Origin: Clostridia bacterium
Lineage (GTDB): Bacteria; Bacillota; Clostridia; Christensenellales; Borkfalkiaceae
Direction of reading: 5' to 3'
Assembly: GCA_017502525.1 (NCBI GenBank)
Contig: JAFVUV010000014.1
Location: 1 to 64,000 of the forward strand
Length of the DNA: 64,000 nt
The notes under the pieces were generated by a model, which was not told where the DNA came from, ran no database searches, and saw only the letters and a list, made by a program, of their open reading frames with translations. Of this stretch, positions 7,487 to 15,316 are shown in pieces (the first letter of the stretch is position 1; each line of letters starts with the position of its first letter). Made by a program: the position numbers and the translations under genes.

Positions 7487-9754
7487 ATGAACACAAACAA
7501 CACTTTAAATCAGTTATCGGAAGTCGCAACGAGAATTAAGGAGTTGCGCGAAATTATGGGTTTTTCCGTTAATACTATGACCAAGAAAACTAACGTAACT
7601 GAAAAACAGTATCTTGCATATGAGAGCGGAAAAGAAGACATTCCTTTTTCATTTATTCATAAATGCGCTTTGGCGTTCGGGGTTGATATGACCGACCTTT
7701 TAGAAGGTAGTTCTGCAAAACTTTCAACCTATACCGTAACGAGAAAGGGGCAAGGACAAGAAACCGCTAAAGAAGACGGTATTGATATTTCTAATTTAGC
7801 GCCAAAATTTAAAGATAAACTTGCTGAACCGTATTACGTTACTTATGAATATTCTCAAGCTCAACAAAACAAACCTATTCACCTAACGACACACTCCGGT
7901 CAAGAATTTGACCTTGTGTTAAGCGGTAAGCTTAAAGTTCAAGTTGGCGACCACGTTGAAGTGCTTTCGGAAGGTGATAGTATATATTATAATTCATCAA
8001 TGCCACACGGTATGATAGCAGTTGACGGAAAGAGTTGTACTTTCGTTGCCGTTGTTATGTCGGGTGATAATTCTGCTGAAACAGTTGTTAGAAAAAGCGT
8101 TATGAACGCTAAAACAAGCGAAAAACTCGTTTGCGAAAAGTTTGTTGAAACTATCGAAGATGAAAATGGCAGATTAGAGTCTATCAAATTTAAAAACACG
8201 GAGACCTTTAACTTTGGTTTTGATATCGTTGACGGTATTGCAGAAAAATATCCCGATAAACTTGCGATGTTGCACCTTGATAAAAATAAGGTTGAACGCA
8301 AGTTCACTTTTAAGGATATAAAGCGTGCATCTAACCAAGTTGCAAACTATTTTACTTCTTTAGGTATTAAGAAAGGGGATAAAGTTATGCTCGTTCTTAA
8401 ACGCCACTATCAATTCTGGTTCTGTATGGTCGCTCTTCATAAACTCGGCGCAGTTGCAATCCCTGCAACCAACCAACTTAAAGAACACGACTTTGAATAT
8501 AGATACAATTCTGCTGGCGTAAAAGCAATAGTTTGTACTTCTGATGGGGATACGTATCAATACGCAGAAAGTGCGGCTACAAAATGCCCTTGCGTAGAAA
8601 AACTTATAATGGTTGGCGGGGCAAAAGACGGTTGGCACGATTTCGATAAAGAATACGCTTTGTTCTCTGGAAAATTCGAGCGTACTGAAGATTGTTCGCA
8701 AGGTGATGATTTAGCACTTATGTTCTTCACTTCCGGAACGACCGGCAATCCTAAAATGGCAGCACACAAACACACTTATGCTTTAGGTCATTTCGTAACG
8801 GCAAAATACTGGCATTGTTGCGAAAGAGACGGCTTGCACTTAACCATATCCGATACGGGTTGGGGTAAATCTTTGTGGGGTAAATTATACGGTCAATGGC
8901 TTTGCGAAGGTGCAGTTTTCGTTTACGACTTTGATAAGTTTGACGAAAACGATATTCTTCCTATGTTTGCAAAGTATAACATCACAACTTTCTGTGCGCC
9001 GCCTACAATGCTTAGAATGCTTATTCGTGGCGACCTTTCGAAGTTTGATTTGTCGTCAATTCATCATATGACAACCGCAGGCGAGGCGTTAAATCCCGAA
9101 GTATTCAATCAATTTAAGGCTGCGACGGGCTTAGAAATTATGGAAGGCTTTGGACAAACCGAAACCACGCTTGCTATTGCAAATCTTTTTGGAACTACAC
9201 CGAAAATCGGTGCAATGGGCAAGGCTAATCCGCAATATGACGTTGACGTGGTTGACCCCGACGGCAACAGCTTGCCAGCAGGTGAAGTTGGTGAAATAGT
9301 TATTCACACTGACAAGGTTGTGCCTTGTGGGTTATTTAGAGAATATTATCGTGATGCGGAAAAAACTAGCGACGCTTGGCACGACGGTTTATACCATACC
9401 GGCGATACTGCTTGGCGTGATGAAGACGGATATTTCTGGTACGTAGGTAGGGTAGACGACGTAATTAAGTCTAGCGGTTATCGTATCGGACCTTTTGAAA
9501 TTGAAAGCGTAATAATGGAACTTCCTTACGTATTAGAGTGTGGTGTTTCAGCTGTTCCCGACGAAGTTCGTGGCCAAGTGGTTAAAGCAAGTATCGTTTT
9601 AACTAAAGACACCACGCCGAGCGAAGAATTGAAGAAAGAAATTCAAAAATACGTTAAAGACCACACCGCACCTTATAAATATCCAAGAGTCGTTGTGTTC
9701 CGTGACGAACTTCCTAAAACGATAAGTGGTAAAATCCAAAGAAATAAACTTTAA
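7487..9754 (+). CDS. XRE-type regulator/cupin/acyl-CoA ligase (AMP-binding) fusion
   Basis: Three modules are joined in 755 residues. Residues about 15-68 form a helix-turn-helix of the XRE type, about 125-190 a cupin barrel of the kind that senses small ligands, and about 230-755 a full acyl-CoA synthetase (ANL family). The ligase has the phosphate loop TSGTTGNPK starting at Thr415, YHTGD, the hinge GRVDDVIKSSGYR and a C-terminal PKTISGK with the catalytic lysine at about 749. It should activate a carboxylic acid to its CoA thioester via an adenylate; the acid is unknown. AAGGAGG precedes the ATG. T-box control and the following ACT-domain fragment suggest a link to branched-chain amino acids (inference). 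Confidence 0.88.
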   Translation: MNTNNTLNQLSEVATRIKELREIMGFSVNTMTKKTNVTEKQYLAYESGKEDIPFSFIHKCALAFGVDMTDLLEGSSAKLSTYTVTRKGQGQETAKEDGIDISNLAPKFKDKLAEPYYVTYEYSQAQQNKPIHLTTHSGQEFDLVLSGKLKVQVGDHVEVLSEGDSIYYNSSMPHGMIAVDGKSCTFVAVVMSGDNSAETVVRKSVMNAKTSEKLVCEKFVETIEDENGRLESIKFKNTETFNFGFDIVDGIAEKYPDKLAMLHLDKNKVERKFTFKDIKRASNQVANYFTSLGIKKGDKVMLVLKRHYQFWFCMVALHKLGAVAIPATNQLKEHDFEYRYNSAGVKAIVCTSDGDTYQYAESAATKCPCVEKLIMVGGAKDGWHDFDKEYALFSGKFERTEDCSQGDDLALMFFTSGTTGNPKMAAHKHTYALGHFVTAKYWHCCERDGLHLTISDTGWGKSLWGKLYGQWLCEGAVFVYDFDKFDENDILPMFAKYNITTFCAPPTMLRMLIRGDLSKFDLSSIHHMTTAGEALNPEVFNQFKAATGLEIMEGFGQTETTLAIANLFGTTPKIGAMGKANPQYDVDVVDPDGNSLPAGEVGEIVIHTDKVVPCGLFREYYRDAEKTSDAWHDGLYHTGDTAWRDEDGYFWYVGRVDDVIKSSGYRIGPFEIESVIMELPYVLECGVSAVPDEVRGQVVKASIVLTKDTTPSEELKKEIQKYVKDHTAPYKYPRVVVFRDELPKTISGKIQRNKL

Positions 9755-9760
9755 TATATT

Positions 9761-9865
9761 ATGAAAAAAACATACGTAACGAAAATGCCTAATCATATTG
9801 GTGCTTTCTTAAAGGCTAGTAGATGCTTTTCGGAATTAGGTATTAACATTACAAGGCTAAGTTAA
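9761..9865 (+). pseudogene. Truncated ACT-domain protein (34 residues)
   Basis: Six bases after the ligase stop, an ATG opens a 34-codon frame beginning MKKTYVTKMPNHIGAFLKAS and ending GINITRLS before TAA. This is the first strand, helix and second strand of an ACT amino-acid-binding domain, cut off where the fold would continue. No ribosome binding site beyond the TTTAATATATT spacer is seen. A terminator follows directly. It is most simply the stub of a formerly longer ACT protein; expression as a tiny peptide is possible but unsupported. Confidence 0.6.
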
Positions 9866-9869
9866 AAAA

Positions 9870-9899
9870 TAGGGAACGGCTAAAATCAACCGTTCCCTA
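9870..9899. terminator. Bidirectional terminator
   Basis: TAGGGAACGG pairs with CCGTTCCCTA around a ten-base loop. T-rich flanks are modest on the plus side, and on the minus side a TTTTTT run follows, so it also ends the DeoR-family gene. Confidence 0.7.
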
Positions 9900-9906
9900 A
9901 ATTATT

Positions 9907-10683
9907 TTAAAAGTTGGTGTTGTTTGGAGTTATGAGTTTGCAACGCGTGTTCGCTATCTTATCTATATATTCTTGAGGGGGCGTTTTTTCAGTAACCAAA
10001 TAATCAATATCGTCAAAACTAAAGTCTTTACACATAAAAGTTTTATTAAATTTCGTGCTGTCGCAAAGCATAGCCACTTTAGTTGAATTTCTTCGCATTT
10101 GTTGTTTAAGTTTACTTTGTTCAATGCTTGCATCAGTAAAACCATTTTCTAAATCTAGCCCCGTACAACTGATAATTGATATATCCGCGTGTATGCGAGA
10201 AATAAAGTCCATAGTATCTGTTCCAATAATGGAGTTGGAATGGTTTTGTATTTGTCCGCCTGCAATGTAAATTTTAACGTTGTTTGTTTGAGAGAGAAGT
10301 AGGGCGTTTCTTAGTCCTATTGTAGTTACCGAAAGATAATTAAAGTTGTTGAGCAAGGGAATAGTAAGTCCAACCGTACTACTACTATCCATAAAAACCG
10401 AATCGCCGTTGTTGATAAGTTTTACAGCAAGATTTGCAATGGTTTTTTTTGCCGAAGTGTTTTCTTGTTCTCTGATAGCAAACGCCGATTCTTCAGCGCT
10501 AGATTTAAACGGCATAGCACCGCCGTGAGAACGTTTAATTAATCCTTGTTTTTCCATGGCGCGCAAATCTCTGCGAATAGTAGCACCGCTAACGAAAAGT
10601 TCAGCGGCAAGTTGTTCGACGGTTGCCGATTTGTTTTTGTTCAAAATATCCAAAATTTCTTCTTTGCGTTCAAGTGAGAGCAT
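9907..10683 (-). CDS. DeoR/GlpR-family transcriptional repressor
   Basis: The 258-residue protein has the DeoR layout: N-terminal winged helix (about 5-57) with the recognition segment SGATIRRDLRAMEKQGLIKRSHGGA, then an effector domain related to sugar-phosphate isomerases, with MDSSSTVG, the GLRNA segment, and the C-terminal VAMLCDSTKF. Such repressors usually respond to phosphorylated sugars. It is divergent from the zinc dehydrogenase gene, with 182 bases between them carrying repeated TGATTAT motifs, so that operon is its likely target. Confidence 0.92.
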   Translation of the reverse strand: MLSLERKEEILDILNKNKSATVEQLAAELFVSGATIRRDLRAMEKQGLIKRSHGGAMPFKSSAEESAFAIREQENTSAKKTIANLAVKLINNGDSVFMDSSSTVGLTIPLLNNFNYLSVTTIGLRNALLLSQTNNVKIYIAGGQIQNHSNSIIGTDTMDFISRIHADISIISCTGLDLENGFTDASIEQSKLKQQMRRNSTKVAMLCDSTKFNKTFMCKDFSFDDIDYLVTEKTPPQEYIDKIANTRCKLITPNNTNF

Positions 10684-10723
10684 CTTTTTATCCTTTTTTA
10701 ATTGATATTTATAATTTTTTTTA

Positions 10724-10770
10724 AATAATCGTGTTCATATTTGATTATTTGTGATTATATATTATCATAA
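10724..10770. promoter_or_regulatory. Possible operator repeats between DeoR gene and dehydrogenase operon
   Basis: TGATTAT occurs at 10742-10748 and again at 10752-10758, one helical turn apart, and AATAATC and ATTATCATA nearby give partial dyads. The site lies between divergent genes. Assignment to the DeoR-type regulator is positional only. Confidence 0.35.
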
Positions 10771-10802
10771 AAAAATTCTTTTTGCAACTTATATTTAACC
10801 TA

Positions 10803-10831
10803 GTGCAAAATATAATTTTATGTGTTATAAT
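10803..10831 (+). promoter_or_regulatory. Promoter of the dehydrogenase-complex operon
   Basis: TATAAT at 10826-10831 is preceded 17 bases upstream by GTGCAA, a weak -35 match. A weak -35 fits a regulated promoter. Confidence 0.4.
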
Positions 10832-10865
10832 AAAACCAAATAAAATATTGGAGGACTTTGTCTAA

Positions 10866-12137
10866 ATGAAAACAAAAGCAGTAAGACTTTACGGTCAAAG
10901 CGATTTGAGACTTGAAGAGTTTGAATTGCCTGAAATCAAAGAAAACGAAATCCTTGCACGAGTTGTATCTGACAGTATTTGTATGTCAAGTTATAAAGCG
11001 GCAATACAAGGTGCTAATCACAAAAGAGTTCCAAACGATATCGACGTTAATCCTATAATTATAGGACACGAATTTTGTGGTGATATAGTTAAAGTAGGTG
11101 CAAAATGGTCGCACTTATTTAAAGAAGGTATGAAGTTTGGTATTCAACCGGCTATGAACCTTAAAGAAAATCCCTATATCGCACCGGGTTATTCATACAC
11201 TAAAATCGGTGGCGACGCTACTTACGTTATTATACCTAACGAAGTTATGGAAAGTGATTGCTTAATTCCATATGATGGCGAAAGTTATTTCAAGGCTTCA
11301 CTTGCTGAACCCATGTCTTGCATTATCGCAGGCTATCACGAAAACTATCATAGTGATTACGATAACCACGCTCACTTAATGGGAATTAAAGAAGGTGGGG
11401 CAGTAGCAATTCTTGCAGGCGTTGGTCCTATGGGACTTGGCGCAGTTGATTACGGTATTCACGGCGATAGAAAACCGTCGCTTATGGTTGTTACCGATAT
11501 CGACCAAGCAAGACTTGATAGAGCGGCAACTCTTCTTACCGTTGAAGATGCGGCAAAACACGGCGTTAAACTAGTTTACGTTAATACTTCTTCTATTGAA
11601 GACCCTGTTAAATATATGAAAGACCTTAACGGTGGCAAAGGTTTTGACGACGTATTCGTATATGCTCCCGTTGCTCCGCTTATTGAACAAGGCGATGCAC
11701 TTTTGGGCGAAAACGGTTGCTTAAACTTCTTTGCTGGTCCTACCAAAACCGATTTCTCTGCTAAATTTAATTTCTACGACGTTCACTATTCTTTCCACAG
11801 AATTACCGGAACTTCGGGCGGGAACACTAACGACCTTCGTGAAGCGTTGAAACTTTCAGGCGAAGGCAGAATTAACCCTGCAATTATGATTTCGCACGTT
11901 GGCGGACTTGATAGCGTTATTGATACAACGCTTAACCTTCCCAACATTAAGGGCGCAAAGAAACTTGCTTACACTCACGTTTCAATGCCTATGACGGCTA
12001 TCGTTGACTTTAGAAAAGTTGGTGAAGAAACGGGTGATAAGTTCTATACCGACCTTGCTGATATTTGCGACCGTCATAACGGTATTTGGTCGGATGAAGC
12101 AGAAAAGTATTTACTTGCAAACGCTAAAAAAATCTAA
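10866..12137 (+). CDS. Zinc-binding alcohol/polyol dehydrogenase (SorE-like)
   Basis: This 423-residue medium-chain dehydrogenase/reductase has an N-terminal catalytic domain with GHEFCGDIVKVG, and a Rossmann domain with VAILAGVGPMGLGAVDYG near residues 178-195. The cysteine-rich structural zinc loop of classical alcohol dehydrogenases is absent, and the protein is longer than usual. Overall features recall the sorbose-1-phosphate reductase (SorE) branch, so a sugar-phosphate or polyol-phosphate substrate is plausible; this is inference. It is the first gene of the run into E2, E3 and E1, divergent from a DeoR-type regulator. Confidence 0.82.
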   Translation: MKTKAVRLYGQSDLRLEEFELPEIKENEILARVVSDSICMSSYKAAIQGANHKRVPNDIDVNPIIIGHEFCGDIVKVGAKWSHLFKEGMKFGIQPAMNLKENPYIAPGYSYTKIGGDATYVIIPNEVMESDCLIPYDGESYFKASLAEPMSCIIAGYHENYHSDYDNHAHLMGIKEGGAVAILAGVGPMGLGAVDYGIHGDRKPSLMVVTDIDQARLDRAATLLTVEDAAKHGVKLVYVNTSSIEDPVKYMKDLNGGKGFDDVFVYAPVAPLIEQGDALLGENGCLNFFAGPTKTDFSAKFNFYDVHYSFHRITGTSGGNTNDLREALKLSGEGRINPAIMISHVGGLDSVIDTTLNLPNIKGAKKLAYTHVSMPMTAIVDFRKVGEETGDKFYTDLADICDRHNGIWSDEAEKYLLANAKKI

Positions 12138-12171
12138 AAAAATAATTCATTATATATAAAGGAGTAATTTT

Positions 12172-13821
12172 ATGGCAAATCCAATTATGATGCCCAAGGC
12201 TGGTATCACGGTTGAAAGTTGTATTCTTACCAAATGGAACGTAAAAGTTGGCGACACCGTAAAGGTTGGCGACGTTATTTGTTCTTACGAAACGGACAAG
12301 TCTGCTTTCGACTTAACCGCAGAAGTTGAGGGCGAAGTTCTTGCTCTTTTCTGTGAAGAAGGCGATGAAGTTCCCGTTCTTACTAACATTGCGGTAGTTG
12401 GCGCAAAAGGTGAAGACTTTTCTGCTCTTGCACCTGATGGCGCGCAAGCACCCGCGGCAGTGGAAGTAGCACCTGCTCCTGCAGCGCCCGTAGCAGCGCC
12501 TGCACCTGTGGTTGCACCCGTTTCAACTAACGCAAAACCCGTAACTATGCCTAAAGCAGGTATAACGGTTGAAAGTTGTATTCTTACCAAATGGAACGTA
12601 AAGGTTGGCGACAAAGTTAAAGTTGGCGACGTTATGTTCTCGTATGAAACCGACAAATCGTCTTTTGATTTCCAAGCAGAAATCGAAGGTGAAGTTCTCG
12701 CTCTTTTCTGTGAAGAAGGGGACGAAGTTCCCGTTCTTTCAAACGTAGCGGCTATAGGCGAAAAGGGTGACGACCCATCTCCGTTAGCACCTGGTGGAGC
12801 CGTAGCGCCCGCAGTCGTTGAAGTTGCGCAAGCACCCAAGGCTGAAGCGCCTAAAGCAGCGCCCGTTGCTCAAGCAACCGCTAACGCAGACGGAAAAATC
12901 TTTGCATCTCCAAGAGCAAAAAATCTCGCAGTTAAACTCGGTGTTGACCTTGCTACCGCAGTAGGCACCGGTCCTAACGGCAGAATTATTGAAAGAGACG
13001 TTCGCGAAGCAAGCGTTGCTCCTAAAGCAGCACCTGCACCCGCTGTTGAAAGTGCACCTAAGGCAGCACCTGCAGCCGCACCCGTTGTTGAAAAAGCATC
13101 TGACGACCTTAAAGCATACAAGGACGAAAAGATGTCAAACATCAGAAAAGTTATCGCAAAGAATATGGTTATGTCACTTTCTACTATGGCGCAACTTACA
13201 CACACCATTTCTTTCGATTGCACAAACGTTATGGCTTTCAGAAAATATCTTAAAGAAAATGCTGAAATCCTTAAACTTCCCAACATTACTATCAACAACA
13301 TCATAGTTTACGCTGCATCAAGAGTGCTTAAAAAACATAGAGATTTGAACGCACATCTTATCAACGGCGACACTATGCGTTATTTTGAACACGTTAATAT
13401 GGGTATTGCAACCGATACGCCTAGAGGACTTTTAGTTCCCACGCTTTTCGGCGCAGATACTATGAGTTTATCGGAAATTGCAGTTAAGTCTAAGAAACTT
13501 TCTCAAGACGCTATCGACGGCAAACTTGCTCCCGAATTGTTAACGGGTGGTAGCTTTACTATCAGTAACGTAGGTACTTTCGGTATCGAAAGCTTTACGC
13601 CTGTTGTAAATCCGCCTCAAACCGGTATTCTCGGTGTTAACACTTTAGAAACCAAAATTAAACTTGGTAAAGATGGTGAAATTATTCCTTATACGTCAAT
13701 GGCACTTTCACTTTCTTACGACCACAGAGCACTTGACGGTGCACCTGCTTCAAGATTCTTGAAAGACTTGAAAGATTATCTTGAAAACTTCAGTGTAAAC
13801 CTAATGGCTGATTCAATCTAA
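12172..13821 (+). CDS. Dihydrolipoyl acyltransferase (E2) with two lipoyl domains
   Basis: The 549 residues run as lipoyl domain 1 (about 1-78, ETDKS lysine at Lys43), an Ala/Pro linker, lipoyl domain 2 (about 124-200, Lys162), a second linker, a peripheral-subunit-binding domain (about 243-280), a third linker, and the catalytic domain from about 320 with DHRALDG (His518, Asp522). It accepts the acyl group from E1 on lipoyl lysine and passes it to CoA. The two lipoyl domains are nearly identical even in DNA. GGAG precedes the ATG. The acyl group (acetyl, branched-chain or other) cannot be assigned from sequence. Confidence 0.93.
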   Translation: MANPIMMPKAGITVESCILTKWNVKVGDTVKVGDVICSYETDKSAFDLTAEVEGEVLALFCEEGDEVPVLTNIAVVGAKGEDFSALAPDGAQAPAAVEVAPAPAAPVAAPAPVVAPVSTNAKPVTMPKAGITVESCILTKWNVKVGDKVKVGDVMFSYETDKSSFDFQAEIEGEVLALFCEEGDEVPVLSNVAAIGEKGDDPSPLAPGGAVAPAVVEVAQAPKAEAPKAAPVAQATANADGKIFASPRAKNLAVKLGVDLATAVGTGPNGRIIERDVREASVAPKAAPAPAVESAPKAAPAAAPVVEKASDDLKAYKDEKMSNIRKVIAKNMVMSLSTMAQLTHTISFDCTNVMAFRKYLKENAEILKLPNITINNIIVYAASRVLKKHRDLNAHLINGDTMRYFEHVNMGIATDTPRGLLVPTLFGADTMSLSEIAVKSKKLSQDAIDGKLAPELLTGGSFTISNVGTFGIESFTPVVNPPQTGILGVNTLETKIKLGKDGEIIPYTSMALSLSYDHRALDGAPASRFLKDLKDYLENFSVNLMADSI

Positions 13822-13914
13822 TACCGTAGGGGGTAGGCGTGCGATTAAAACAACTATCCCCAAACGTTAGATTTATATAACATTATAAATAATTCTTAAT
13901 TTTAGGAGTGTATT

Positions 13915-15285
13915 ATGGAAATTTTTGATTTAATCGTAATCGGTGGTGGCCCTGGTGGATATCTCGCTGCAGAACGCGCTGGACACGCTGGGTTAAAAAC
14001 TATGGTTATTGAAAAAAGAGAATTCGGTGGCGTTTGCCTTAACGAAGGTTGCGTTCCTAGTAAAACTTTTCTTAATTCGGCAAAAGTTTTTGACTATGCT
14101 AACCACGCTGCAGCTTACGGCGTAAACGGCGTTGGTAAAGCAACCGTTGACCAAAAGTTTGTTGTTGAAAGAAAGAACGGCGTTGTTAAAATGCTTGTTT
14201 CCGGTGTTAAAGGACAATTAAAGAGAAACCACGTTACTATGAAAATGGCTGAAGCTTTCATTGAAGGCAAAACCGACGAAGGTATCGTTATTAAGGCTGG
14301 CGAAGAAAAATTCCTTGCTAAACGTCTTATCGTGGCAACAGGTTCTATGCCCGTAGTTCCACCTATCCCTGGTCTTCGTGAAAATCTTCAAGCAGGTACT
14401 GTAATGACTAATAGGGAAGTGTTAGACTTGACTGAAATCCCCGAAAAGTTAGTAGTTATCGGTGGTGGCGTAATCGGTCTTGAAATGGCAAGCTATTTCT
14501 CTTCAGTTGGTTCAAAAGTTACGGTAGTAGAAATGCTCAATAAAATTGCAGGACCTACCGAAGCTGAAATTTCTAAAATTTTACAAAAATCGCTTGAAAA
14601 GAAAGGCGTTGATTTCAAACTTGGCGCAAAAGTTACTGCAGTTGAAAAAGATTGCGTAGTTTACGAAAAGGACGGCAAGGTAGAAAAAGTTGCTGCTGAT
14701 AAAGTTCTTTGCTCAATTGGTAGACGCGCGGTTACGCAGGGTATAGGCTTAGAAAATATCGGTGTAAATATGGAACGCGGTGCAATCGTTACCGACGATA
14801 TGATGAGAACCAACGTTGCAAACGTTTATGCTGTTGGTGACGTAAACGGTAAGATTATGCTTGCGCATACCGCTTATAGAGAAGCAGAAGTAGCAGTAAA
14901 CAACATTTTAGGCAAAAAAGACCGTATGCGTTACAACGTAATTCCGTCAGTTATCTATACTAACCCCGAAGTTGGCTCGGTTGGTGAAACCGAAGAAAGC
15001 GCAAAAGAAAAGGGCTTAGACGTTAAATGCGTATCTATTCCGCTCACTTTCTCTGGTAGATATATTGCCGAAAATACCGACCTCAACGGTATTTGCAAAT
15101 TAGTTGTAAACAACAAGACCAACACCTTAATCGGCGCGCACATTATCGGCAGTTACTCGGGCGAATATATCGTAAGCGTATCTGCAATGATAGACTTAGA
15201 AGTGGATATCGAAAACATCAAAAAACTCGTATTCCCGCACCCAACCGTATGTGAAATCGTTCGTGAAGCGATTTTCAGTATATAA
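13915..15285 (+). CDS. lpdA: Dihydrolipoyl dehydrogenase (E3)
   Basis: The 456-residue FAD flavoprotein reoxidises dihydrolipoyl groups with NAD. It has GGGPGG at the N-terminus, the redox disulfide CLNEGC (Cys41, Cys46), an NAD-binding GGGVIGLE loop, the second FAD motif ending AVGDVNG, and the C-terminal active-site HPTVCE. There is no N-terminal lipoyl extension. A 93-base gap from the E2 gene holds a weak GGGGGTAGG/CTATCCCC complementarity that could be a processing or attenuation site. The ATG follows AGGAG. Confidence 0.95.
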   Translation: MEIFDLIVIGGGPGGYLAAERAGHAGLKTMVIEKREFGGVCLNEGCVPSKTFLNSAKVFDYANHAAAYGVNGVGKATVDQKFVVERKNGVVKMLVSGVKGQLKRNHVTMKMAEAFIEGKTDEGIVIKAGEEKFLAKRLIVATGSMPVVPPIPGLRENLQAGTVMTNREVLDLTEIPEKLVVIGGGVIGLEMASYFSSVGSKVTVVEMLNKIAGPTEAEISKILQKSLEKKGVDFKLGAKVTAVEKDCVVYEKDGKVEKVAADKVLCSIGRRAVTQGIGLENIGVNMERGAIVTDDMMRTNVANVYAVGDVNGKIMLAHTAYREAEVAVNNILGKKDRMRYNVIPSVIYTNPEVGSVGETEESAKEKGLDVKCVSIPLTFSGRYIAENTDLNGICKLVVNNKTNTLIGAHIIGSYSGEYIVSVSAMIDLEVDIENIKKLVFPHPTVCEIVREAIFSI

Positions 15286-15316
15286 TTGAAGTTAAAAATA
15301 TAAGGAGAAATAAATT

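Noticed and set aside
12285..12839. Long minus-strand frame opposite the E2 lipoyl domains
   Set aside because: Its Ala/Thr/Ser/Gly-rich translation mirrors the repeated E2 sequence and linkers; no ribosome binding site.
12030..13914. A separate regulatory RNA in the E2-E3 gap
   Set aside because: Only a short GGGGTAGG/CTATCCCC complementarity is visible, too weak to call a defined element.
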